DNA from: Begonia masoniana
Taxonomy: Eukaryota > Streptophyta > Magnoliopsida > Cucurbitales > Begoniaceae
Assembly (NCBI GenBank): GCA_022432975.1
Contig: CM039512.1
Location: 33,787,730 to 33,851,729 of the forward strand
Reading direction: 5' to 3'
DNA length: 64,000 nucleotides
The notes beneath the pieces are model-generated. The model did no database searches and was not told the origin of the DNA. It saw only the letters and a program-made list of their open reading frames with translations. Below are positions 34,831 to 46,353 of the stretch, in pieces (within the stretch, counting starts at the first letter, position 1; every line of letters begins with the position of its first letter). Made by a program: the position numbers and the translations under genes.

Positions 34831-36423
34831 GTTCAAAATATTATGGATCAAGTGATATAAAACTTACGTGTGGGTTAAAGTTTTAATTCCAAAATATTCA
34901 TAAATATTTATGATAAAACTATCGAATTCTTTTACCTTTCTTAATATCTATGGGTAAATTAAGAAATCTAATTTAATATTTTAAGCTAATCAATTATACA
35001 AATATAATAGAATTTCTTGTTTGATAAAATCTGTTACATTTATACAATTTATCAGAATAAATGTCATAATGTGATTTTAAAAAATTAATATATAATTTTA
35101 TATCATTATAGATGTTGTGGCTATTCTTTAATTAGATAAAATTATATAAATCACTTGACATTTTAACAAAATGAGCATGGCCCACAAAGAATGGGTCAAA
35201 ATTCATATAGCGATCAAATAAAAAAAAGATAGTGCAGAAACTTAAATAATCCAATAAAACACTGTGTAGGAAATAAATATCAAATACCCAATGAAGTATA
35301 GACCAAAGGAGGAAATTAATAACCAAAGAGTTCCTCATCCTGACAAATTATAACAATCAAAGTAAAGAAGATGATGAAGACGGGGATCCACTCCTCAACG
35401 AGCAACATCATCATCAGCCTTCACGATCCTAACATAGAATTGGGGGGGTATTTTGAGTGAGCGACTAACTCAATAAGAAACTCTATACAATACTCTAATG
35501 CATAAATAAAACTGATTTTATTATTTCATTAAAATCCATCAACAGTTTGTGAGAAATAAAATGCATGAGTTTACATTAAAAAATGTTTTCCTTTCTTTTC
35601 AAAACACTCTGCACGAGCCAAAGATTTTTAAATCATTAAATCTTTTTCACTGTTTTAAAAACAGACTCTGCAAACCATAAGTGGGGCAGCTTCAAAAATA
35701 TTACTATGTACATAGGTAGCTATACATAAAGTAAGTCTTCACCATTTCGTTTAAAAAAAAAGTCCTAGTAAAAAATGAGGGCCATACAAGGACCACCTCC
35801 ATCATAAACCATAGAAAGACAGTGATTCGAAAATCCAACAACGCCTCATGAGACTGAAGGAAACCAATACAGCGACTCGTAGATCCAGCACGTCACCTAG
35901 TGGCCAGCAATCGACAATCTGCCACGACATCACTACCACGCTCAAAAGAGTGGTTGACGAGCCAAGCTCCAAGCCGACATATCACTCTGCTTGAACCAAT
36001 ACACCATGGCCATGAGCGTGTCATCACCGCCCTATCATCCTTTACTCACATGTGAAAAAACAATCCTCACTCATCATGAGGTATATACCACTTGACTCTT
36101 GTTACCTTAATTGTTCACCTAGATACAACCCAAAATAATCGAAGACTGATAAAAATGCTCAATCGGCCTCAAAATGAGCATCTGATCTAACTCTAGTTAT
36201 TTTGGTTGCTCGGTCTCTACAACCCAAAACAACTATAGTCCTATACCAAGATGGCTCGTCTAGTATAAATCAAAAACGGCCCATCGAGCATAATATATAT
36301 AAACATGAAATACCATGCACATAAAAATTTAAACGTGCAAAAGATATGTATGTATACATAAAAATCTTATGTGTTAGCGACTGGCCCCGTCAGGGTTTTC
36401 ATAGGTGTCAACCCATCAAAATA
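34831..36423. other. Decayed LTR-like region E, left part
   Basis: AT-rich, no coding gene. From about 35400 it resembles the LTRs here: TGAG-CGACTAA-CTCA followed by A-TAAG near 35452 recalls the hairpin motif. The stretch 36000-36423 (GTCATCACCGCCCTAT, then TGTTAGCGACTGG and CATCAAAAT) resembles 49630-49920. AAATA at 36419-36423 is the left target-site duplication of element D. Confidence 0.45.
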
Positions 36424-37059
36424 TGTAACGCCCCCGAACCTACCCCGGCTCGGTACGCTACTTTGCTAACCCATACCGCGTTTAAAACGAAATGTAAAAT
36501 AATTTTTGATAATTTTTCGACTCGATTTTTGGGTTTTTCAAACCCTCAAAAACGGTTGGAAAACGTGCGTGAAATATGTGCCAAACTTGTCGAAAAATGT
36601 TGGGTTAAAATGTGACGACCCCCGACCCGATCAGGGCCGGCGAGCCTCACTCCGGACATTTAAAAGGTGACACATATTTTTTTTTTGAACTTTTAAAACA
36701 TTACACAGAGAAAACCTTCTCTGAAGCTGAAGACTAGAAGATAAGTTAAAATCAGGTTACAGGAATAATTGGTAGAAGAAAACAGGAAGACAGAAGGAAG
36801 GGAGGAACGAAAAAATTTCCCGAGATTTTACCAGGACTTGACTTCGACTTAAACAGGATTCTGACATTTGGACGTAAAACCTTTGACTTTTTAAAACTCT
36901 TAAATCTGAAGACGTGAAAACAGAAAACCATGAAACAGAAATGGATGACTGAAACTGGAAGGCAGAATGGATGACAGACATGCAGTGGGAGACTTAATAA
37001 AAATGGGAACAGAAACTGGGAGTCATGCCATGGAAGACTTACTGTGGACAAACAGAAGC

Positions 37060-37860
37060 CGTGGACGTTTAAAATCAAAGACAGAATCTGTGGACAAACA
37101 GAAGACGTGGACGTTTAAAATCAAAGATAGGATCTGTGAACAAACAGAAGTCGTGGACATTTAAAATCAAAGACAAGATCTGTGGACAAACAGAAGCCGT
37201 GGATGTTTAAAATCAAAGACAGGATCTGTGGACAATCAAAAGCCGTGGACGTTTAAAATCAAAGACAGAATCTGTGGACAAACAGGAGCTAGGGACGTTT
37301 GAAATAAAAGACAAAAATAATAGACAACTGAAGTCCGTGGACGTTTGAAATAAAAGACAAAAAAAGTAGACAACAGAAGTCCGTGGACGTTTAAAATCAA
37401 AGGCAAAAACAGTAGACAACAGAAGTCCGTGGACGTTTAAAAATCAAAGACAATGACCGTGGATGTTTAAAATAAATGGCAGAAACAGTAGACAACATAA
37501 ACTGATGACAGAAGCCGTGGACGACAGAAGCCGTGGACGAAAGAAGACAACAGAGGCTGTGGATGACAGAAGCCGTGGACGATAGAAGTCGTGGACGACA
37601 GAAGACAACAGAGGCTGTGGACGACAGATACTGATGACAGAAGTCGTGGACGACAGAAGTTGTGGACGACTGTTCACAGAATAAAATGAACAACTCTTTT
37701 ACAGAAGACGACAGAAGTCGTGGACGACTGTTCACTTAGCCGAATACTTTAAACAATTACCCGTCGAACGAGTACTGTGGACAATTGGACTTTGGACGAT
37801 GTTATCGCCCACAACTTTGGACGATAACTTTAAAGAAACAGAATGGATTCTAGACTACGT
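37060..37860. repeat. Degenerate short repeats in the solo C-family LTR
   Basis: Units of about 50 bp built on CCGTGGACGTTTAAAATCAA plus AGACAGAATCTGTGG-like text occur at 37060-37450. These are followed by shorter AGAAGCCGTGGACGAC units to about 37740. The Ser/Arg-rich minus-strand reading frames here are by-products of these repeats. Confidence 0.85.
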
Positions 37861-38326
37861 TATCGCCCACAACTTTGGACGATATTTAACAGAAAGACAT
37901 AAAAACATAAGGCATGAAAACAGAAGGCATAAAAACTTCAAACCCCCAAAACCCGATTCAAAACAAAGTTTTAAAACATACTTGACAACATAACAGAGAT
38001 TCAAGAAAACAAACTGCATGGATAGCTCTAAAACCAGAGATAATCCATGCACAACATAAAAGAGAAAACTCCAAGCAGTTCCAGAATATTTCAAAATACA
38101 TTCAACTGTCACAACAGAGGTTTAAAAAAAAAACATCAACAAAACTAAGTCTATACATCGTTTTAAAATTTCAAAAACTGTACAGGACTTGACATAACCT
38201 TCAAAAATATATCCCCACAGGAATAACATTTGTCTGACTGCAGTGACCAATCCCCAAGAGCTCGGACCGCCAACTACATCAACTCATCAACTTGAGGCAC
38301 AATGTCCTTATCTAGAGGATCCATAC

Positions 38327-38875
38327 CTACAACAGGGAGATTAACTATGAGCCTAGAGCTTAGTAAGAACATGAAATACAGTGATGCATATGCTGTGCAT
38401 GAACATTTTCAAATACATGAACATTACGTTACATTACATTATGTTTCACTGGACATGAAGGTATAAGTGGGAAGAAGAGCTGGCGCAACAGAAGTACATG
38501 CTACAAACAGGACATAATAGGAGTACATGATAGGATGCCAGTCCTCGTCCACACTTAACCATACATTACATTCACATTTTTAACTTTCATAATTTCAAAT
38601 CTGGTGCTGAAAAACATTTACATGGTCTTTCCAGAAAAAGTGTATGCATGAACAGATACGGTGCTTAAACTCAACATATACAGGCGACAGAATAAAAACA
38701 AGCATGAAACAGAACACACATAACACGTTTATCTTATAGTATAACCTACGACCTAACTACCCGAACCAAAACCTAGTATCTCCGTGCTGTAGGGCCTTAA
38801 GGGCCAACTTATACGCATGAACTTACCTGTTGTCCGTAGAGTTGCAGGTCTTGAACGTCTCGGTGAGTCTCAAAC
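38327..38875 (-). other. Putative leader exon and intron in the solo C-family LTR
   Basis: Minus strand: acceptor ATAG, exon 38875-38827 (49 nt) ending AACAG, donor GTAAGT, intron 38826-38327 ending TTGTAG. Stem GGCC-TTAAG-GGCC at 38793-38805. The lower stem at 38348-38362 has one mismatch (TGAGC/GCTTA). Confidence 0.5.
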
Positions 38876-39379
38876 CTATATTTGTGTATAATCGGATGTT
38901 AACCCTAAACTTTATTAAAACTAAAGAATAACTAACCTACACTTGTTAACTAATGAAAAAGGGTTACCTTTACTGGAGAAGGCTGGAGAAAACAGGAAAA
39001 GGAGAGAGTTTAGAATCGTCACTAATCGTCTAGAAGAGAGAAAACAGGGAAGTGTTTCACGTAGGAGTGAAGAGAAGGGAGGAAGAAAGGAAGATAAAAG
39101 GCATTGACTTCTTCAACAAGTTTGCCAAGTGTCAATCATCCATTGGTTTCCTCCCACCAACCTTAATTCCTTCCTAAATTGCCTCTCCATGCATCTCTAA
39201 CTAATGGTTTTGTTTAGTTTAATTACACATTAATTTGGTTTTTATCCCATTATTCAATACAATATAAGCTCCGTCGATTTGTTTTCCAACAAAACATTCA
39301 TTGTATTAATATCAAATTAATTCCGCTTAATGATTCGGGGAATAATTACATAGGCAAAAATGTCGGGTGTTACATAAAA

Positions 39380-41094
39380 CATATTTGAAAATAAAAAATT
39401 TTAAAAAAAAAAATCTGTCTGGTTGGCGCGCGCGCAGTAACGCACCGCACGCTGTGCGCTCCCTCTTGGGTGCGCGATCAAAAACTACAGCAAAACGCCG
39501 ATCGATCTGCGCTAGGGGCTGCGTGTGCACCCAACGCGCTCCCTGCGTGCACCACCCGGCCCAGCGCGCGCCCCACCGGCCACCAGCACACCTTCTCACT
39601 TCTACTCAAATTTCTTCCGAGCCAAATATTTTCAAATCATCCAAAATTCTTACCATACCTTCCCGACATCCCCGACTCTGTGTCCCGTAAAAAGCTCAGA
39701 AAACTGACTTAAAACATTTAGCAAAAACGTAGAGACAAAAGAACCCGATGTTATATACTTTAAAAACAAAACGAGCAATATAACAGCTAAAATTTCCTAA
39801 ATCCCAAAACCTTAAAATTTACATTTATAAAACTATCTAAACCAAATCAACAAATGTGTCAAAACCACAAATATTTACACCAAGTAAAATCTGACAAAGT
39901 CAATCCAAAATACTCAACCCATACTCAACCACACATCTTCAAAGAACTAGGTCGAGGCGCCCCAACAACTGCCTGCACCGGCGTGCCCCGTGAATTTCTG
40001 ACTGCTCCTAGGCCTTATTTTCCCCATCAACCTAACTTGTAAATACGTCGTCACCTACACCACATAACACAAAAAGTAAGTCTAATGCTTAGCAAGTAGG
40101 GAATAACGAATGCAACAAACACACAATGTAACCAATCTTCTCACATGCAATTTCTAACTCTCGGTTGTGCTCATTTCCTTTTCATTGCATTAATATGTTC
40201 ATAAGCCATGTGAATCAATTGTGTACACATCTCATGACCGTCTAGGATGGCCACATATCAATCCACCCTTAGCAAAACTGGATGGCACGCTTCCCATGAC
40301 CGTCTCAGAAGGCCACCAAATTTTACGTTCCCACAATCGATCGTAGAATCCTATGACCGTCTAGGAATTCATACTCTCAATGCCTTAAGTTTTTCCATGC
40401 TTTTATCTAATTACCGTTCACATTCACAATGCCAAACAATGCAACCACTCGTATCTAGCGTACGGTAACTCATGATGCATGTTTCAAAGATATGCAACAC
40501 AACACGCAACACAACACAACAACACAACACAACACGAAACAAAACAACCGACCATTGAAAACCCTACCGTTCTATGGTGTAGGCCCGAAGGCAACGAAAA
40601 GATTTCCTCTACTTACCTGATTGCTCAGCGCTCGATTACTCACTTCGTCCAATCAATTCACTCGCTCGATAACCTATCAAATATAAAGAAATAGCTTAGA
40701 AACACTCTAAGGAATTTTGAATTTTCCTAACCAAAACTAAGAACAATTTAAGCCACTTAGAATTTAAATCCTAAAACCCGATTTTCTCTACAATTTTTAG
40801 CGTCCAACTTCAAACGGCCATAACTTAATCGTTTTTCAATGGATTTCGACGTGCCACCCCAATCCTTAAACCTTTACACATCTACTATCCATTGAAACAC
40901 TCATATTAACCAACCAAACACAATGGCCAATCCAAAAATGCAAAACCAGAACTGGTGCATTAAGTGTACAAAACCGTTTTTTGTATAATTTTCACCAAAA
41001 CTCAAATCTAACGCTTAAAACAACCTAAACTAACATAATTTAGAAAGGAACCTAGACAAGACATACAATTTTTGGAATTCACATTTAGGGTTTT
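39380..41094 (-). mobile_element. Element D 3' LTR, remaining part, right end deleted
   Basis: It matches the right LTR from 44155-44198 and 46445-48190. Homology stops at about 41094 (CACATTTAGGGTTTT) and the next bases are integrase, so the LTR end, PPT and integrase C-terminus were lost in one deletion. A GC-rich block with GCGCGCGC and one GATCGATC lies at 39425-39560. An ACAACACAAC-rich run lies at 40495-40550. Confidence 0.85.
40055..40673 (-). other. Putative leader exon and intron in the D left LTR
   Basis: Minus strand: acceptor TTGATAG, exon 40673-40617 (57 nt) ending ATCAG, donor GTAAGTAG, intron 40616-40055 ending GGTGTAG. Stem GCC-CGAA-GGC at 40583-40592; stem TAAG/CTTA at 40077-40091. 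Confidence 0.55.
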
Positions 41095-43834
41095 AATCTT
41101 ATCTGTAGTCTTCTGTACAATCTCAGGGCCAATCAAACTAGATTCTCCGACGTCGTCCCAATAAAGAGGCGATCTGCATTTCCTTTCGTATAGAGCCTCG
41201 TATGGAGCCATACCAATAGTATTCTGATAACTATTGTTATACGAGAACTCCACCAAAGGTAGATACCTACTCCAGGAACCCTGAAACTCCAGCACACATG
41301 TAATCTCAAAATCTCCTTAATATACAGCTTAGCAAATTGATCCATGCTATACGTCATCTTTACCGGTAGAAAATGGGCTGATTTGATTAAACGATCCATA
41401 ATCACCCATATGCCATCAAATCCTCTCGTCGTTCTATGCAAGCCGACAATGAAATCCATCCAAATATGGTCCCACTTCCATTCAGGAACCACAACACAAC
41501 ACAACACAACACAACACAACACAACACAACACAACACAACACAACACAACACAACACAACACAACACAACACAACACAACACAACACAACACAACACAAC
41601 ACAACACAACACAACACAACACAACACAACACAACACAACACAACACAACACAACACAACACAACACAACACAACACAACACAACACAACACAACACAAC
41701 ACAACACAACACAACACAACACAACACAACACAACACAACACAACACAACACAACACAACACAACACAACACAACACAACACAACACAACACAACACAAC
41801 ACAACACAACACAACACAACACAACACAACACAACACAACACAACACAACACAACACAACACAACACAACACAACACAACACAACACAACACAACACAAC
41901 ACAACACAACACAACACAACACAACACAACACAACACAACACAACACAACACAACACAACACAACACAACACAACACAACACAACACAACACAACACAAC
42001 ACAACACAACACAACACAACACAACACAACACAACACAACACAACACAACACAACACAACACAACACAACACAACACAACACAACACAACACAACACAAC
42101 ACAACACAACACAACACAACACAACACAACACAACACAACACAACACAACACAACACAACACAACACAACACAACACAACACAACACAACACAACACAAC
42201 ACAACACAACACAACACAACACAACACAACACAACACAACACAACACAACACAACACAACACAACACAACACAACACAACACAACACAACACAACACAAC
42301 ACAACACAACACAACACAACACAACACAACACAACACAACACAACACAACACAACACAACACAACACAACACAACACAACACAACACAACACAACACAAC
42401 ACAACACAACACAACACAACACAACACAACACAACACAACACAACACAACACAACACAACACAACACAACACAACACAACACAACACAACACAACACAAC
42501 ACAACACAACACAACACAACACAACACAACACAACACAACACAACACAACACAACACAACACAACACAACACAACACAACACAACACAACACAACACAAC
42601 ACAACACAACACAACACAACACAACACAACACAACACAACACAACACAACACAACACAACACAACACAACACAACACAACACAACACAACACAACACAAC
42701 ACAACACAACACAACACAACACAACACAACACAACACAACACAACACAACACAACACAACACAACACAACACAACACAACACAACACAACACAACACAAC
42801 ACAACACAACACAACACAACACAACACAACACAACACAACACAACACAACACAACACAACACAACACAACACAACACAACACAACACAACACAACACAAC
42901 ACAACACAACACAACACAACACAACACAACACAACACAACACAACACAACACAACACAACACAACACAACACAACACAACACAACACAACAACCGGCAAA
43001 GGCTACAACTTCCCAGCAGGTCTCTGATGTTCTGCCTTAACCTGCTGATAGACCAAGCATGTTTCTACAAATTTAGACACCGCCTTCTTCATACTGGGCC
43101 ACCAATAATGTTGTTTGAGGTCCTTGTACATCTTCGTACTGCCTGGGTGAACAGAAAACCTCGAAGAATGAGCTTCAGCTAAGATCTCCTTCCGAAGCTG
43201 CTCATTGCTTGGCACATACCATCGATTTCGAAACTTTAGAATACCATTCTCTGAATAGCTGAACTCTGTCCTGTCATCTGACAACATACTTAGCTTGAAC
43301 TTATTGAACTCTAAATCATCCTGTTGAGCTTCTCGAATCTTTTCCAAAATCGTAGGCTTTAAAGCTAAATCTAATAGCACAGCTGTCAAATTTGAAACTA
43401 ACTTCAACTCAAATATCTTAACCTCTGTACACAACTCCCTGGAAAAATCGACCTCCATCGCAGATACTGAGGTCGACACACGGCTTAAGGCATCTGTCAC
43501 CACATTGGCCTTACCGGGGTGGTATTTGATCTCCAGATCGTAATCCTTCACGAACTCTAACCACCGTCGTTGCCTCATATTCAACTCTTTTTGAATGAAG
43601 ATATACTTCAGACTTTTATGATCTGAATATACCTCACACTGCTGGCCATATAAATAATGCCTCCAGATCTTCAAAGCAAACACCACAGCAGCTAACTCTA
43701 GATCATGGGTCGGATAATTCTTCTCATAAGACTTCAACTGCCTAGAAGCATACGCTATTACCTTATCCTTATGCATTAGCACACAACTCAACCCAATCCG
43801 AGAGACATCACAATAAATACAGAATTTCTCATCG
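41095..43834 (-). pseudogene. Element D RNase H-integrase remnant, split by (ACAAC)n
   Basis: Minus strand, 43834 down: RNase H ([18 protein letters not shown] through DALSR) and the integrase zinc-binding region ([13 protein letters not shown]), where CLVCQQ has become CLVYQQ. The frame meets a stop (AGKL-stop) near 43008. It is then interrupted by the 1500-bp ACAAC array and resumes at VPEWKWDHIWMDF (41489), holding the first catalytic Asp of the integrase core. A deletion near 41300 removes the middle of the core, joining LRLH to the CVLEFQGSW region. The last part (MLEFQGSWSRYLPLVEFSYN) runs into LTR sequence at about 41094. Gag, protease and RT are missing. Confidence 0.85.
41491..42990. 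repeat. Perfect (ACAAC)300 microsatellite
   Basis: This is 1500 bp of uninterrupted ACAAC, exactly 300 units as printed. It interrupts the integrase frame between the codons for LPV and VPEW. AACC flanks the array on both sides (41487-41490 and 42991-42994). Every reading frame is open because the repeat contains no stop, so the long LCCVV and TQHNT open frames are artefacts. Confidence 0.98.
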
Positions 43835-43970
43835 ACACGTTTAGCACGTATTTCACACACGTGCACATTCGGTCATCACACGTTTTCCAATGGTGAAGCA
43901 CGTTGCATGATGGCCGACATTGTCGGGTAATTCTTTGAACGACTCGACCACTTTTGCTCTGATACCAACT
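43835..43970 (-). other. Element D leader with PBS and inverted filler fragments
   Basis: The PBS image GCTCTGATACCA at 43956-43967 lies three bases from the LTR edge 43971. At the other end, 43833-43863 is the reverse complement (one mismatch) of 44109-44139 in the adjacent LTR. Positions 43860-43880 are the reverse complement (one base shorter) of the Cassandra LTR start at 44199-44219. Confidence 0.75.
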
Positions 43971-44198
43971 TGTAATGCCCCCGAACCCACCCCGGCTCGG
44001 TGCGCTACTTTGCTAACCCATACCGTGTTTAAAATGAAATGTAAAATAATTTTCGATAATTTTTCGACTCGATTTTTGGGTTTTTTGAACCCTAAAAAAT
44101 GGTTGGAACACGTGTGTGAAATACGTGCCAAACGTGTCGAAAAAGGTTGGGTTAAAACATATTTGAAAATTGAAAATTTTCAAAAAAAAAAAAATCGG
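43971..44198 (-). mobile_element. Element D 5' LTR, first part
   Basis: It starts TGTAATGCCCCCGAACC and matches the left LTR start at 36424. It ends at 44198, where the Cassandra array inserted after ATCGG. Confidence 0.88.
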
Positions 44199-44437
44199 TG
44201 TGATGACCCGAATGTGCACGCATGAGTATGATCGCGGGGCAAACCTCGGGTTTCGGGGCAAACCTCAGGACCTAAGCCGAGTGTAGGCGAATCCCGGACT
44301 CGAGTATAGGTGAATCCTGGGTCGTAAAGAGGGGGTCGTCACAATCCCACATCGCTTGGGGAAGTATATGGAAATGAAACATATGTAAAGAGACCCTCCC
44401 AACATAGCAAGACGCGTTTTGGAGCACAATTGACAAC

Positions 44438-44516
44438 GGATCCCATAAGAACTCCGAAATTAAAAGTGCTTCGGCGAGAGTATTACCAGGTTGGGTGACC
44501 GATTTGGAAGTCCTCG
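44438..44516 (+). other. 5S rRNA-derived domain in Cassandra LTR 1
   Basis: GGATCCCATAAGAACTCCG, then TTAAAAGTGCTTCGGCGAGA, then GGTTGGGTGACC and GGAAGTCCTCG follow the order and spacing of plant 5S rRNA, with a few substitutions. The internal pol III control regions (box A-like TTAAAAGTGCTT, box C-like GAGAGTATTACCAGG) are recognisable. It is an LTR module, not a 5S gene: the 5' and 3' arms of 5S RNA are missing. Confidence 0.88.
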
Positions 44517-44897
44517 CCAAACAAAGCCGTGAGGAGAGGATATTGGGCTACGGCCCAATCCCCTGCTGGGAAAAGGGGTCGTTACAAATGGTATCAGAGC
44601 CTGTACCCAATCAGAAATGTGGCCAACGAGGACGTTGGGCCCCCGAGGGGGGGGGTGATTGTGATGACCCGAATGTGCACGCATGAGTATGATCGCGGGG
44701 CAAACCTCGGGTTGCGGGGCAAACCTCGGGACCTAAGCCGAGTGTAGGCGAATCCCAGTCTCGAGTATAGGTGAATCCTGGGTCGTAAAGAGGGGGTCGT
44801 CACAATCCCACATCGCTTGGGGAAGTATATGGAAATGAAATATATGTAAAGAGATCCTCCCAACATAGCAAGACGCGTTTGGAGCACAATTGACAAC

Positions 44898-44976
44898 GGA
44901 TCCCATAAGAAGTCCGAAGTTAAAAGTGCTTCGGCGAGAGTAGTATCAGGTTGGGTGACCGATTTGGAAGTCCTCG
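44898..44976 (+). other. 5S rRNA-derived domain in Cassandra LTR 2
   Basis: Same module as in LTR 1, in a variant form with AAGTCCGAAGTTAAAAGTGC and GAGAGTAGTATCAGG. The latter is closer to plant 5S box C. Confidence 0.85.
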
Positions 44977-45357
44977 CCAAACAAAGCCGTGAGGCGAGAA
45001 TATTGGGCTACGGCCCAATCCCCTGCTGGGAAAAGGGGTCGTTACAAATGGTATCAGAGCCTGTACCCAATCAGAAATGTGGCCAACGAGGACGTTGGGC
45101 CCCCGAGGGGGGGGGTGATTGTGATGACCCGAATGTGCACGCATGAGTATGATCGCGGGGCAAACCTCGGGTTGCGGGGCAAACCTCGGGACCTAAGCCG
45201 AGTGTAGGCGAATCCCAGTCTCGAGTATAGGTGAATCCTGGGTCGTAAAGAGGGGGTCGTCACAATCCCACATCGCTTGGGGAAGTATATGGAAATGAAA
45301 TATATGTAAAGAGATCCTCCCAACATAGCAAGACGCGTTTGGAGCACAATTGACAAC

Positions 45358-45436
45358 GGATCCCATAAGAACTCCGAAATTAAAAGTGCTTCGGCGAGAG
45401 TATTACCAGGTTGGGTGACCGATTTGGAAGTCCTCG
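45358..45436 (+). other. 5S rRNA-derived domain in Cassandra LTR 3
   Basis: Here the module carries the LTR 1 version (AACTCCGAAATTAAAAGTGC, GAGAGTATTACCAGG), not the LTR 2 version. Confidence 0.85.
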
Positions 45437-45817
45437 CCAAACAAAGCCGTGAGGAGAGGATATTGGGCTACGGCCCAATCCCCTGCTGGGAAAAGGGGTC
45501 GTTACAAATGGTATCAGAGCCTGTACCCAATCAGAAATGTGGCCAACGAGGACGTTGGGCCCCCGAGGGGGGGGGTGATTGTGATGACCCGAATGTGCAC
45601 GCATGAGTATGATCGCGGGGCAAACCTCGGGTTGCGGGGCAAACCTCGGGACCTAAGCCGAGTGTAGGCGAATCCCAGTCTCGAGTATAGGTGAATCCTG
45701 GGTCGTAAAGAGGGGGTCGTCACAATGCCACATCGCTTGGGGAAGTATATGGAAATGAAATATATGTAAAGAGATCCTCCCAACATAGCAAGACCTGTTT
45801 TGGAGCACAATTGACAA

Positions 45818-45892
45818 CGGATCCCATAAGAAGTCCGAAGTTAAAAGTGCTTCGGCGAGAGTAGTATCAGGTTGGGTGACCAACTGGGAAGG
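45818..45892 (+). other. 5S rRNA-derived domain in Cassandra LTR 4
   Basis: LTR 2-type core with GTGACCAACTGGGAAGGCCAA; the TCCTCG segment is shortened, which accounts for this LTR being 383 bp. Confidence 0.8.
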
Positions 45893-46274
45893 CCAAACAA
45901 AGCCGTGAGGAGAGGATATTGGGCTACGGCCCAATCCCCTGCTGGGAAAAGGGGTCGTTACAAATGGTATCAGAGCCTGTACCCAATCAGAAATGTGGCC
46001 AACGAGGACGTTGGGCCCCCGAGGGGGGGGGTGATTGTGATGACCCGAATGTGCACGTATGAGTACGACCCCGGGACAAACCTCGGGTTGCGGGGCAAAC
46101 CTCGGGACCTAAGCCGAGTGTAGGCGAATCCCAGTCTCGAGTATAGGCGAATCCCGGGTCGTAAAGAGAGGGTCGTCACAATGCCACATCGCTTGGGGAA
46201 GTATATGGAAATGAAATATATGTAAAGAGATCCTCCCAACATAGCAAGACCTGTTTTGGAGCACAATTGACAAC

Positions 46275-46353
46275 GGATCCCATAAGAAGTCCGAAGTTAA
46301 AAGTGCTTCGGCGAGAGTAGTATCAGGTTGGGTGACCAACTGGGAAGTCCTTG
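46275..46353 (+). other. 5S rRNA-derived domain in Cassandra LTR 5
   Basis: LTR 2-type core, with ACCAACTGGGAAGTCCTTGC. The LTR has an extra AGAGCAGACAATATCTTG insertion near 46400, making it the longest of the five. Confidence 0.82.

Larger units (their letters stand above)
36606..39379 (-). mobile_element. Solo LTR of the element C family inside the D LTR
   Basis: LTR 36611-39374 (2764 bp) reads TGTGACGACCC to GTCGGGTGTTACA, with perfect TSD TAAAA (36606-36610 and 39375-39379). The other D LTR shows the empty site, GGGTTAAAACATATTTG at 44149-44165. Sequence matches the C LTR but it lacks the TGACGTCA array; instead it has CCGTGGACGTTTAAAATCAA repeats. Confidence 0.93.

Noticed and set aside
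37213..37735. Ser/Arg-rich minus-strand open frames of about 70-110 codons
   Set aside because: They are translations of the short CCGTGGACG repeats in a solo LTR and have no domain or start support.
41133..43182. Very long open frames of 500-620 codons (LCCVV and TQHNT repeats) on both strands
   Set aside because: They result from a stop-free pentamer repeat that is open in all six frames; only the flanking integrase parts are real.
44438..46353. Tandem 5S rRNA genes
   Set aside because: Only the internal part of 5S is present, and each copy lies inside a TG...CA LTR with PBS and PPT, so these are Cassandra LTRs.
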